DNA of 64,000 bases from NCBI RefSeq assembly GCF_958304185.1, contig NZ_OY284433.1, positions 1,364,001 through 1,428,000 on the forward strand. The letters run 5' to 3'. Both the position numbers and the translations under genes were made by a program. Origin of the DNA: an uncultured Erythrobacter sp. Its GTDB lineage: Bacteria > Pseudomonadota > Alphaproteobacteria > Sphingomonadales > Sphingomonadaceae. This document shows, one piece after another, positions 1 to 7,993 of this stretch (position 1 is the stretch's first letter; every line of letters begins with the position of its first letter). Below the pieces are notes generated by a model, which saw nothing but the letters and a program-made list of their open reading frames with translations, was not told the origin of the DNA and ran no database searches.

Positions 1-95
1 CCCCCTTAAGTCAGTCGAATCCGCCTCTCTTGATGTTTGCCCCGCATTTCACGGGCAAGTCCTCCTTTTTCCCCGGAATTAGTAGTATGGACTAA

Positions 96-242
96 ATAAT
101 CATTCAATGATTATCTTAACTAGACGTATGACATTACCTCTCAGGTATATACTATCTTAGAGGTATATACCTGAGAGGTATTAACTAGCTCTCAGTTTGT
201 AAATGCAGAACGCAATTTTTAAGATACTACCTGAGAGGTAGT
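96..242. promoter_or_regulatory. Cluster of palindromes, operator-like region
   Basis: The sequence is AT-rich and holds several inverted repeats. A 9-bp-arm palindrome lies at 96-114 (ATAATCATT, C, AATGATTAT). A perfect 18-bp-arm inverted repeat lies at 135-152 and 163-180. A 17-bp palindrome with three central bases lies at 226-242. The core TACCTSWSAGGTA occurs three times (135-147, 168-180, 228-240). Repeated copies of one palindromic core suggest cooperative binding of a dimeric regulator. On the minus strand a good ribosome binding site (AAAAAGGAGG, about 61-70) follows, but the start codons below it give only 13-codon frames before a stop, so any controlled gene lies left of the window or is a leader. 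The regulator is not identified. Confidence 0.55.
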
Positions 243-747
243 TCTTACAGAATGGCTATTTTGCAGCTGGGCTGATTCAGAGAAGCCCTCAGGCAGCTGC
301 TCCAATCGAGGCACCACGCGAATATCGAACCAGGCAAAAGCACCAGCCGGCTGGCGCCGGGAGGAGCGAGCGGCCTCGCCTTGATAATGCCCCACTTGAC
401 GCCCTCTTTTTGTCCCCAGACCGTCAACTTTGTCCGGGAAATAAGTGGCGAACTTAGCCTGCGTTTTGCCGCAGAAATTGCAGAAAAATAAGACTTTCGG
501 TGATGTGGTGCTTAGGTTGACGGGGTGCCATCAGCGTCAATTGGACCACCTGTTGGGAAACAGTCAGCACGAGGGAATTGAGGCCACAAATAGCGTGGGA
601 GTGCTCTCCGCTCCGAGCATTAAGGCCTCAAGCCCTCACCAGTCTCTCCCGGTCCCGTTGCGTGGTACGGTTCCGGATCCGCAAAAGGCGCGTTTCCGCG
701 GGTTTGCGAGGAGGGTGCACATGCGCGGAGAAAAGTTTGTCCCAAGG
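243..747. other. Stretch without a supported gene
   Basis: About 500 bases lie between the palindrome cluster and the candidate attachment site. Open frames exist here on both strands, but they overlap each other, lack ribosome binding sites and have compositions unlike a real protein. I see no RNA gene. It may be a remnant of another accessory element or the original chromosomal flank of the integrated element. Confidence 0.4.
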
Positions 748-774
748 GACTGGCGGAGCAGGTGTCCGCCAGTC
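748..774. repeat. Candidate distal attachment site inside a 10-bp inverted repeat
   Basis: Bases 751-764 (TGGCGGAGCAGGTG) are identical to bases 7994-8007, the last 14 bases of the tRNA-Ser gene including its CCA. The copy sits at the far end of the gene block that starts with the integrase beside that tRNA, as expected for an integrated element. The site is also inside an inverted repeat: GACTGGCGGA at 748-757 and TCCGCCAGTC at 765-774. Identity stops exactly after 14 bases on one side and at once on the other. The attachment role is inferred. Confidence 0.6.
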
Positions 775-851
775 ACATCTTCTATCTTTCTGTTTTTTCT
801 TGTCAAAACTCAATACTGTGCATCTGTCCCCCACATTTTTGCCCACAACGA

Positions 852-1385
852 CTACTCAGAAAGCTTTGCTCGGGCATCCTCACCTGCCATTTGGTCGATA
901 ATCCTATCCAAGCTGCCATACTTGACGGTGGAGATTTTGCCGAGGCAAGTGTCGATCTGGCTACGGATCGTAGCAAGCACTCTCGAGCCATGATCTGTAC
1001 CAGTAAGCAGAGTATTGGTAGAGCAATAGACAAACGACCCACTATGAAAAGTTCCATCAGGCTTTGGCCATTTATCGAACCGTTCAATCGTTATCGATAT
1101 GTTCGAAGTACAGTACAATCCATCAGGCAGGGTGGTTACAGCGATCCAAACGAACGGCTTTGATTTGTCCTCGGTATAAGCGATGCGATTGAAGCGCAAA
1201 GATGACTTTGTTGCACCTTCGATACTGTCCAACGACAAGCCACACTTTCTCCAAGCTTCATCATCCCGCTCGATAATAACAGCCATTTCTGTTGGAATGT
1301 CCTGCGCCTCGATCCTCTCAGGCGTTTGCAATGTTAAAATCGCAGAAAGTATCGCTCCAAGATTTTTTGCTGAAACTAACACCAA
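852..1385 (-). CDS. Hypothetical protein, possibly exported
   Basis: This 177-residue protein is not recognised. Residues 5-27 are mostly hydrophobic and end at an alanine-glutamine pair after a proline-rich bit, so a signal peptide or membrane anchor is possible. The rest is mixed polar sequence with several cysteines. Its start overlaps the end of the nuclease gene by ten bases, so both are probably translated from one message with the 97-residue gene upstream. It is the last gene before the candidate attachment site, so it belongs to the element's left-hand cargo. Codon use and lower GC fit accessory DNA. Confidence 0.6.
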   Translation of the reverse strand: MVLVSAKNLGAILSAILTLQTPERIEAQDIPTEMAVIIERDDEAWRKCGLSLDSIEGATKSSLRFNRIAYTEDKSKPFVWIAVTTLPDGLYCTSNISITIERFDKWPKPDGTFHSGSFVYCSTNTLLTGTDHGSRVLATIRSQIDTCLGKISTVKYGSLDRIIDQMAGEDARAKLSE

Positions 1386-1750
1386 CCCCTCCTATCCCCC
1401 CAGCGCCGAGCAAGCCCCTCGCTGACTAACTGTTCTCCTATCGAGCGGCCTGAGCGCGTCACCTTCACCAGCGTTCGCCCGTAGCGGTCGACCCCTTGCG
1501 AATGCAGCTCGAAACGCCCGGCGTTCATCAAAGCGGCTAGGCGATAAGTTGCCGCCCGTCCCAGCCTTGCTTCTTCCGGGCATCGCGGTTTGCTTACCTC
1601 TGGCGCGTCTATCTCCGCCAGCCGGTATTTGATACGGTTATGCCAAAAGGTGTCCCCGTCCACCACACAGGTAACGCGCCTACCTTCGCCACATATCGGA
1701 AAGCTCGGGTCATCCCCCACTAGGGCGAGCGCAAACAATAGTTCAATCAT
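1376..1750 (-). CDS. Thermonuclease-like (SNase domain) protein
   Basis: This 124-residue protein is a short staphylococcal-nuclease-like (OB fold) domain. Near residue 30 it has the motif VVDGDTF, followed by YRLAEIDAPE near 42-51 and DRYGRTLV near 87-94. These correspond to the Ca-binding aspartates and the catalytic arginines and glutamate region of the SNase family, which cleaves DNA or RNA at phosphodiester bonds. The first twelve residues are hydrophobic, but it is not clear they form an export signal. It lies between two unknown genes in a minus-strand group on the integrative element. It could process DNA during transfer or act as cargo; neither is shown. Confidence 0.8.
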   Translation of the reverse strand: MIELLFALALVGDDPSFPICGEGRRVTCVVDGDTFWHNRIKYRLAEIDAPEVSKPRCPEEARLGRAATYRLAALMNAGRFELHSQGVDRYGRTLVKVTRSGRSIGEQLVSEGLARRWGDRRGWC

Positions 1751-1799
1751 GGTGCGCCCCTAATGTCAGCAAGCCTCAATACCGCGCTCACCTTCGCCG

Positions 1800-2093
1800 T
1801 TACCTTGCCCTGCCGTAAGCCGGAGAAGCTAAGCCATCGGCAAGGCCCGCGTCTGGGAACGCGCTCACGAATGCCTGAGCGGTTTCGAGATTGCGGAAAT
1901 AGAACGCTGCCGTGCTGCAAGCCAAGCCGGGCGCGCTGTGACAAGCAAAGTCCACGGCTGGGACATTGACCCTTAGCCAAGCCATCATTCTATCAAGCGT
2001 TGCCCCTAACCCGTTTTCCGGGACGCGGATTTTCACTCGGATCGGGAAGGCCAATTCATCCCGCCTAGCCTGCCGAATCGAATGCGCTGCCAT
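1800..2093 (-). CDS. Hypothetical protein of the integrative element
   Basis: This 97-residue protein is first in the minus-strand trio with the SNase-like protein. It reads as a compact alpha/beta sequence with a conserved-looking centre (MAWLRVNVPAVDF) and a second half built on a phenylalanine-rich stretch. No family is recognised. An alternative frame covering 1747-1980 has a composition rich in arginine and proline and no plausible start, and was rejected. The upstream 240 bases separate it from the divergent ATPase gene, so the two probably share a divergent promoter region. Confidence 0.6.
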   Translation of the reverse strand: MAAHSIRQARRDELAFPIRVKIRVPENGLGATLDRMMAWLRVNVPAVDFACHSAPGLACSTAAFYFRNLETAQAFVSAFPDAGLADGLASPAYGRAR

Positions 2094-2284
2094 GCCTCGA
2101 ACATTAGGGGAACGGTGTTGGCCCGCAAGGCCTCTCGCGCGTGCGCGCGGGCGAAAAACTGGTTTAGCGTTATGGCGTAGTAGCAGGCCCGGTCCTTGTG
2201 TCAGTGATGGTAGAGATTTGAACCACCCCTAAGGGCCGCTGCCGGGCTGGCGCAAACTAAGCCACAGGCGCTAAAAAATCCGAA

Positions 2285-2302
2285 CTAGAAGGAATTCCTA
2301 GC
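2285..2302. promoter_or_regulatory. Near-palindrome in the divergent promoter region
   Basis: The sequence CTAGAAGGAATTCCTAG is nearly palindromic around GGAATTCC, 32 to 49 bases before the ATG of the ATPase-regulator gene. Its position between two divergent genes of the element fits an operator, but no regulator or promoter boxes can be assigned with certainty. Confidence 0.3.
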
Positions 2303-2333
2303 AGAATGCCTTGTGCCGACATAGCGTCGAGAC

Positions 2334-3944
2334 ATGTCGACGCGTCGAGTCGAAGGGGTGGAGTTTATTTCCGTGGAACAGATGGGCTTTGCTTTCCAGT
2401 ATCCCAATAGAGATTCGGCCCGTCACATGTCGGTGGACGAAATATATGATAGAATGAAACAATCTGTCGCCGTCGACATCGATGAAAATGACAAAATTGA
2501 AAGGAAAAGCGCTCGATACGCCCCGAAAGACCTTGGAATATATTTTTCAATGTGGGCCAATACACCGCCTTTTGGGGGTGTGATTGTCATTGGTGTCGAG
2601 AACGATGGTAAGGTCAGCGGAATTAATCATGTTTCCCCAAACCATGTGAGCGAACTTCAGCGCGCAGGAGACGTTTATTGCCCTGATGCAAGATACCAAT
2701 GCAAAACTGTTCCTGTAGTAAATCAAAATGGTGAGCCTGACAGTATTATCGTATTTCGTGTGCTTTATCGTGAAGATAAAGTCGTCGAAACGATCTCAGG
2801 CAAGGCCTTCTCTCGTAGAGGTTCTTCAAAGCGAGAACTGTCGCAGGACGAAAAGAGAGAATTACAGATTGCAAAGGGCCAGCTTGAAATTGAGCGAGAG
2901 CCGGTTTCTCTGATTTATCCTCAAGACTTCGACCAATCGTTAATTAAGGCATTTGTGGACAGTGTGCGGGCATCGCGCGGCATGTCGGAGACGCATTCGA
3001 CTGAGGATATTCTTGAACTACGACGGCTGGGAAAGCGCGCTGATAGCGCTTTCATTCCAAATCTCGCATGCGCTGTTCTCTTTGCCAAAGACCCGCAGAC
3101 TGTCGTCCCCGGTTGCAAGGTCCGGTTCGTGCGGTTTGAAGGCACGGAGGAGAAAACGGGTCGGGAGCGCAACGCGATTAAAAGTGCGTGGATTGAAGGC
3201 CCCATACCGACGCTGATTAAGGAATGCGAGAAGGTGCTTGAAGCACAGCTGCGAGAATTCATGCGCCTAGGACCAAAAGGTGAATTTGTGTCCACGGCAG
3301 AGTATCCAAAAGATGCGTGGTATGAAGCCGTTGTAAATGCGTGCGTTCATCGATCCTACAATCTCAAAAACATGCATATCTCAATCAAGATGTTCGACAA
3401 TCGGTTAGAAGTCGAAAGTCCGGGTGGGTTTCCACCGATGGTGACGGCAGAAAACATCTATGACATGCACTCGCCTCGCAATCCGCATGTAATGGATGCG
3501 CTCTTTTATCTCAATTTCGTCCTTTGCGAGCATGAAGGGACACGTCGCATCCGCGATACGATGAAACAACTTGGGCTGCCGTCTCCCATGTTTGAAGAGA
3601 TTACCTCAACGGCTGCGACATTCCGTATCACTCTGAAAAATAGCATTGAACACCGAACGAATTTTGTCGATCAAGAGGCATTCAAGGTGTTGGGCAAAGA
3701 GCTTAGCGAAGGACTGACAGATAAAGAACGACGAATAGTCAACTATGTCGTCGAACGGCAAACCATTAACGTTACAGAGGCATCAAAACTAACCAACGTG
3801 CGATGGCATACAATCAAAAAGTCTCTTAATGGCCTAGTCGATAGAGGAATTCTTGATCACATTCATAGCAGCACGATAGATCGAGACCGACATGCCTACT
3901 ATGTCTTAAAAAAGCGATATGTCGACAAGCTACAACGGCGGTGA
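2334..3944 (+). CDS. AlbA/Schlafen-type ATP-binding regulator
   Basis: This 536-residue protein has the layout of the COG2865 group. Residues 45-175 form an AlbA_2 (Schlafen AlbA) domain, seen in the motif IERKSARYAPKDL and the following GGVIVIGVENDGKVSGI. Residues 325-440 hold a degenerate GHKL-type ATPase segment with the N-box-like EAVVNACVHRSY. The last 80 residues look like a winged helix. Family members bind nucleic acid or ATP and act as regulators; some relatives sit in defence loci, so a protective role is possible but unproved. It is the only plus-strand gene of the element and its GC is lower than the core. The start has only a weak ribosome binding site. Confidence 0.8.
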   Translation: MSTRRVEGVEFISVEQMGFAFQYPNRDSARHMSVDEIYDRMKQSVAVDIDENDKIERKSARYAPKDLGIYFSMWANTPPFGGVIVIGVENDGKVSGINHVSPNHVSELQRAGDVYCPDARYQCKTVPVVNQNGEPDSIIVFRVLYREDKVVETISGKAFSRRGSSKRELSQDEKRELQIAKGQLEIEREPVSLIYPQDFDQSLIKAFVDSVRASRGMSETHSTEDILELRRLGKRADSAFIPNLACAVLFAKDPQTVVPGCKVRFVRFEGTEEKTGRERNAIKSAWIEGPIPTLIKECEKVLEAQLREFMRLGPKGEFVSTAEYPKDAWYEAVVNACVHRSYNLKNMHISIKMFDNRLEVESPGGFPPMVTAENIYDMHSPRNPHVMDALFYLNFVLCEHEGTRRIRDTMKQLGLPSPMFEEITSTAATFRITLKNSIEHRTNFVDQEAFKVLGKELSEGLTDKERRIVNYVVERQTINVTEASKLTNVRWHTIKKSLNGLVDRGILDHIHSSTIDRDRHAYYVLKKRYVDKLQRR

Positions 3945-3961
3945 ATAATCAATCATGGGGG

Positions 3962-4696
3962 CTAGCTTTGCATCGCAGCCCTTAAATTCTGCGTCCTACC
4001 CCACCGCTTGCCGATAATCGCACCGCCCGGCTTTAGCAGGTCCAATCCGAGCTCCGCCGCCACCGCGCTATCACTGCCCTTCGTGAGATAATTCCCCAGC
4101 CGCTCTAGATTCAGCCGGTAAAGGTCCGGGCTTGTCCAAGCGCAATTAAGGCTTCCGCCCACCGGCCTAATCCGGCTCACGCCTTTGTGGTACTGTCCGC
4201 CCGCCGTCTTGATCCAACGCCGTGTGAGATAGCCAATTTTCCAGCCGCGCGGCCAATGCATAGCGATGTGAACGTGCGCGCCATTGCGCTTCCCAACCTC
4301 CCGAACCCAAACTGCCGCAAAGCTCCCGCCTCTTGCCCGCGCATATCGGCGCGGAAGATTCAGCAACCGGCCCACGAATGCAGCTCCGTCCCGGTCGGCA
4401 ATGCCCACCAATTCGTAATCAACAATCCAGTGACGGGTCAGCGGCATTCCTGCCAGATCGGCATAGGCCATTGCTATCAACACGCCCTCGGCTTGGCGCT
4501 GTGATAGGGCAGTCGTTACCCGGTCCCGGCGGTTGCGAGCGCCGCCCCATGTCCCGCGCGCACGCGTAATGTTCCGCGTGTCTGTCGTCCCTCTCGCGCA
4601 CGCGCGCACGCGAGGCTCAAGTGGACACGGTTCATCCGGTTGCAGCGGGAGAAAGCAATCTAGCGGATGGGATGACGGGTAACTGTAAGTTTGCAT
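3962..4696 (-). CDS. HUH-motif protein, candidate rolling-circle replication initiator
   Basis: With this start the protein has 244 residues. The segment REVGKRNGAHVHIAMHWP holds an HxH pair (His141, His143) as in HUH endonucleases. A later YLTKG motif (Tyr203, Lys206) resembles the nicking tyrosine and conserved lysine of Rep/Gp2-type initiators, with about 60 residues between, as usual. HUH enzymes nick one strand at an origin and stay linked to the 5' end. Placement on a small integrase-bearing element suggests a replication or mobilisation initiator. A longer frame begins with GTG at 4771, or ATG at 4762, but its extra residues look unlike the family. The gene converges on the ATPase gene with 17 bases between stops. 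Confidence 0.65.
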   Translation of the reverse strand: MQTYSYPSSHPLDCFLPLQPDEPCPLEPRVRACARGTTDTRNITRARGTWGGARNRRDRVTTALSQRQAEGVLIAMAYADLAGMPLTRHWIVDYELVGIADRDGAAFVGRLLNLPRRYARARGGSFAAVWVREVGKRNGAHVHIAMHWPRGWKIGYLTRRWIKTAGGQYHKGVSRIRPVGGSLNCAWTSPDLYRLNLERLGNYLTKGSDSAVAAELGLDLLKPGGAIIGKRWGRTQNLRAAMQS

Positions 4697-4848
4697 GATG
4701 CGTGCCAATCTGGCGCGCGGCTGATTTCCGCCTGTTTCAGCCTGTATTATCAGGCAAGGCATTAGCCGCACTGTCCAAGTTTCAAGTTTTGTCAGGATAG
4801 GGCGGGACCACCGCGAAAAGTGGCCCCGCGCCCGTTTTTTACCGTTTC

Positions 4849-5082
4849 TTAAACGGCTCCGGAGCCTCGGCTGGCAACATACGCGGCAAGCGCCTCTGCC
4901 AGTGCCGGGACCGCATCAGGTGGGATTGTCACGCCCTTACCAGTTGGGATGGTTCCGCCATCGGCCCACCATCGCAACTCGAAGAACATCTCGCCCTTGA
5001 AGCTCCGCTCTCCTGCCAGCACAAGCCCCCCGCGCTTGGGGTATTGCCAGACAGGCGGCGAGGTGAAGCCGCTACCCTCCAT
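4849..5082 (-). CDS. PC4-like single-strand DNA binding protein (putative)
   Basis: This 77-residue protein matches the C-terminal fold of the transcriptional coactivator p15/PC4 family in pattern: FELRWWADGGTIPTGKGVTI followed by a helix (DAVPALAEALAAYV). Compare the family pattern of an arginine and aromatic residue, an acidic-glycine turn, then GKGI/V and a closing helix. PC4 proteins bind single-stranded DNA. Beside a putative HUH nickase such a protein could shield exposed strands, which is inference. The ATG at 5082 overlaps the end of the winged-helix gene by eleven bases and has GGGAG upstream, so the longer frame to 5331 is not needed. Confidence 0.6.
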   Translation of the reverse strand: MEGSGFTSPPVWQYPKRGGLVLAGERSFKGEMFFELRWWADGGTIPTGKGVTIPPDAVPALAEALAAYVASRGSGAV

Positions 5083-5575
5083 CACGGTGCTCTCCCGGTA
5101 TAGTTTCACCGACAAGCGCAATGGCAAGACGGTAGCGGGCGTGGCGATACGGACCTTCAAGCTCAGTCGTGATAGGCAAGCCATCCTCGCGCATGGCGTG
5201 GATCGAACCACCCAGCCGGGTATGCCAAGGCAGGGTATCCCATTGCGTAATGCCGCCCGGTGATGCGACAAGCATATCGAGCACGCGGGCGCGCTTACCC
5301 CTATATCGCCAAATGCGGCCTTCTGAGTCACGGTAGGCAGTCTGAGCTAAGTTGTAGCGCAGATTGCTCTGAGAAGGGCTTACAGGGCATTCTAGGCCAC
5401 TCTGGCTCTGCCTCGCGGCTGGCGTGCTGCCTGTCCGTTCGGTTCCTGGCCTAATCGTGTTGCCATCCCTCTCCGTTTGGGAGTATCCGGGTTCTGCATT
5501 TGCTTGCACAGCGATGCATTGGGGCTTGGACGCTGCGACCCGGCCAAGCCCCATTTTCGTTTCAGGCGATTGCAT
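5072..5575 (-). CDS. Winged-helix domain protein
   Basis: The chosen start gives 167 residues and has a strong ribosome binding site (AGGAGG, five to six bases before ATG), overlapping the end of the excisionase gene by 14 bases. An open frame to 5737 exists but its extra part only runs over the excisionase gene. Residues 1-80 are polar and low in structure. The second half (ARVLDMLVASPGGITQWDTL, then TRLGGSIHAMREDGLPITT) reads as a winged helix-turn-helix. It is probably translationally coupled to its neighbours in the excisionase-wHTH-PC4 group and may control replication or excision of the element. Confidence 0.7.
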   Translation of the reverse strand: MQSPETKMGLGRVAASKPQCIAVQANAEPGYSQTERDGNTIRPGTERTGSTPAARQSQSGLECPVSPSQSNLRYNLAQTAYRDSEGRIWRYRGKRARVLDMLVASPGGITQWDTLPWHTRLGGSIHAMREDGLPITTELEGPYRHARYRLAIALVGETIPGEHRDGG

Positions 5576-5765
5576 TGGCACCTCCTGCGATGATCGGAAG
5601 GCTAGCGGCCCAAGCCTCTGCATCCTCCCGCGCGATGCGCGTTGCGCTGCCAAACTTGCGAAGCCTGATGCGGCCCGCCGCCGCCTCACGATACAACGAG
5701 GTTTTTCCGACCCGGTAGCGTTCGCAAAAGTCGGCAACTGTCATCAATTCAGATGGGGCTTGCAT
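5562..5765 (-). CDS. AlpA/excisionase-type helix-turn-helix protein
   Basis: This 67-residue protein carries a MerR-like winged helix typical of AlpA regulators and recombination directionality factors: LMTVADFCERYRVGKTSLYR near residues 7-26, then GRIRLRKFGSATRI and a closing acidic helix. Such proteins bend attachment-site DNA and favour excision, or activate the integrase gene. It lies upstream of, and overlaps, the winged-helix gene. With the integrase 900 bases away it makes a plausible Int-Xis pair for the element. Confidence 0.8.
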   Translation of the reverse strand: MQAPSELMTVADFCERYRVGKTSLYREAAAGRIRLRKFGSATRIAREDAEAWAASLPIIAGGANAIA

Positions 5766-5899
5766 GGCCCTGTCTCCTGCCCGGAAGTTAGCGCCGGGGG
5801 CGCACCGCAGCGGATGCCGTGGTGCTGCTAGGGATAGCGGGAGCCATGTCTGGCGCTGTCAGATAGTCTTCATTGTTGAGCGATTGGAATGTCCGACAC

Positions 5900-6679
5900 T
5901 CACCAATTTCGGTATGCTTCCCACAAGATGGCTTGTCGGTCAGGAGTCTCTCTTTCCTGCATCCTTACAAACGCACATGCCTGAAAAAATCTCTGCCATT
6001 CGTTCGCTTCCGCGATAGGCACATGGGCCGATCCACCATCGGGCTTCGGTGCGATACCAAATTCGCAGTGGAATATCGTGAGCAGCTTTGTCGCTAAATC
6101 GATCCGGGTGTTTCGAAGAGTTTTTCCTCGCCAGCGAGGTGGCTGACTATGCTCAGCAAGCCATGCTGATACCGTCTCATGGGACTTAATCAGCGCTTCG
6201 ATCATTGGAATATTTCCATTGGTTCCCGCCTCCGACAACATTGCGGCAACGGAAAAGTCTATGCTGTGATTGAACTCATACAACATAGCACGCACGGCTT
6301 CGAGTTTGACGATGCAAGCATCGACATCACGTCTCAGCTCTGCGTGACCTTTTCGGGTGTCAGGCACATCGAATTGAACAAAGATCAAATCCAATTCGAA
6401 CAGAAAATTCTCCCAACCGGAGTTGGGAATCAGCACGAATCCAAAGTCTACAAATGCCTGTCGAATTCTTGCATGTCTTGCAGCCATTGGAGCCATCAGG
6501 CCCATACGCTCGAAGCAAGTAAGCATTTCGATATTTTGAGAGCGCAAAGCCTTTGCATATGCATCGGCATACTCACGGGGTGATAATTCGCCTAAGTCAG
6601 TCCTGCGGCTAAAAGCTTCTATTTCTGCGTTGTGTTCTTTTTCCTTTTCCGAGCGGTCCCGCCCCCGCTCCTCGCTCAT
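5900..6679 (-). CDS. Hypothetical protein coupled to the integrase gene
   Basis: This 259-residue, mostly alpha-helical protein has a highly charged N-terminus and no recognised domain, membrane span or signal. Its ATG overlaps the integrase stop codon (ATGA), so it is translationally coupled to the integrase and likely made with it. That coupling suggests a role in integration, excision or control of the element, but this is inference. Its GC is below that of the core genes. Confidence 0.7.
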   Translation of the reverse strand: MSEERGRDRSEKEKEHNAEIEAFSRRTDLGELSPREYADAYAKALRSQNIEMLTCFERMGLMAPMAARHARIRQAFVDFGFVLIPNSGWENFLFELDLIFVQFDVPDTRKGHAELRRDVDACIVKLEAVRAMLYEFNHSIDFSVAAMLSEAGTNGNIPMIEALIKSHETVSAWLAEHSQPPRWRGKTLRNTRIDLATKLLTIFHCEFGIAPKPDGGSAHVPIAEANEWQRFFQACAFVRMQERETPDRQAILWEAYRNW

Positions 6680-7878
6680 TTTGCCAGCCGCACGACATTG
6701 CAGCCAAGCGCCCCGTCACAGTAGCTCGCCCATGCCGCCATAAGCTCCCGGCGCTTTTCGAGCATTGTCCCGCGCTGATAGGCGGCGACTGTCTTATCGC
6801 TCACCACGTGCGCAAGCGCCGCTTCTGCCAGATCGGAAGGCCAGTTGGTTTGCTCGGCAACCCAATCGCGGAAAGTGCTGCGAAAACCGTGCGCTGTAAC
6901 GCTGACTCCCATATCGCGGAGCGCCTTTGTCAGCGTCATGTCGGACAGGGGCTTGCCGCGCTTCTGGCCCGGAAAGACAAGGTCGGTGTATTCCCGGCGA
7001 TGTGCTTTCATCCGCTCGAATAGCGCCAGCGCTTGCGGAGAGAGCGGCACCACGTGTTCGCGGCCTGCCTTCATCCGCTCGGCTGGCACCGTCCACGTTG
7101 CCTCCTCTAGGTCCAATTCGCCCCAAGTCATCAACCGCACCTCTCCCGACCGTGCGGCAGTCAGGATAACAGCTTCAAGCGCCAGCCGCCCCATGCTTTC
7201 GATTTCCCGTATTTTAGGGACAAATAGGGGAATATCGGCGTGGGGGAGCGCAGCATGATGCTTCACCTTGCCGCGCTGTTTAGGGAGCGCCTTGTCGATA
7301 ACCGGCAAGGCAAGGCCGCTCGCTCGGTATCCTTTGGCGACTGCCCAATCGATCACCGTTGCGATGCGCTGGCGCAACCGGCGCGCGGTTTCGGGCTTTT
7401 CCAGCCATATGGCTGCTAGACAGTCGCGCACCGCCGCCGCGTCAATGTCGGCAACCGAACGATTGCCAAGCGAAGGCACTGCATAGGTTTCGAGCGTGTT
7501 GAGCCATTGCGCCTTGTGCTTGGGGTTTTTCCAGCTTGGCGCATTCTCAGCATGAACCTTTTTTACGGCTACGGAAAACGTCGGAATGCCAGCCGCCTTT
7601 GCACGCTCGGCAACCGGATCGATCCCTAGCTCGATTTTCTGGCGCACCTCTGCCGCGCGTTCGCGGGCAAGCTTAAGCGGGACTTTGCTGGCGCTGCCCA
7701 ACCCAATGTCGCGCCGCCGCCCGTCCTTTTGGACCCGGACGATCCAACTCTTGCTGCCGCCTTTGCCCACGATAAGGGCGAGTCCCTCACCGTCCCCATA
7801 CCGTCCCGGTGCTTTCGCCTTTGCGACTGCCGTTGCCGTCAGATTGCCCATTGCCGATTTTCCCACACTCTTTCCCAC
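6676..7878 (-). CDS. Tyrosine-recombinase integrase
   Basis: This 400-residue protein is a P4-type integrase. An N-terminal arm-binding domain (about 10-95) is followed by a core-binding domain (100-190) and the catalytic domain. All key residues are visible: Arg243 in TAARSGEVR, Lys270, His330 and Arg333 in HGFRSTFRDW, His357, and the nucleophile Tyr367 in AAYQRG. It starts 115 bases from the 3' end of tRNA-Ser, the usual place for an enzyme that inserts into a tRNA end. The first codon here is GTG; an ATG at 7851 is an alternative. The gene is intact, so the element may still be able to move. Confidence 0.95.
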   Translation of the reverse strand: MGKSVGKSAMGNLTATAVAKAKAPGRYGDGEGLALIVGKGGSKSWIVRVQKDGRRRDIGLGSASKVPLKLARERAAEVRQKIELGIDPVAERAKAAGIPTFSVAVKKVHAENAPSWKNPKHKAQWLNTLETYAVPSLGNRSVADIDAAAVRDCLAAIWLEKPETARRLRQRIATVIDWAVAKGYRASGLALPVIDKALPKQRGKVKHHAALPHADIPLFVPKIREIESMGRLALEAVILTAARSGEVRLMTWGELDLEEATWTVPAERMKAGREHVVPLSPQALALFERMKAHRREYTDLVFPGQKRGKPLSDMTLTKALRDMGVSVTAHGFRSTFRDWVAEQTNWPSDLAEAALAHVVSDKTVAAYQRGTMLEKRRELMAAWASYCDGALGCNVVRLAK

Positions 7879-7993
7879 ACATTAGCGCGGATAGTGGGGA
7901 ACGACAAGGGCCAGCCGGGAACAGCGCCCTTTACTACTTTCCTCTAAAATAGAGAAGAATAGAGGCGGCTGGGGTCTGTTGGGGTTGGGTGGT

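Noticed and set aside
245-427. Open frame of 60 residues on the minus strand next to the palindromes
   Set aside because: No ribosome binding site and no recognisable protein character; overlapping frames exist on the other strand.
445-993. Long plus-strand open frame of 182 residues
   Set aside because: It overlaps the real minus-strand gene at 852-1385 and its residue composition is random-like.
2205-2232. Stretch GATGGTAGAGATTTGAACCA, resembling a tRNA T-arm
   Set aside because: The stem positions do not pair and no other tRNA part is near, so it is not a tRNA fragment or a second attachment site.
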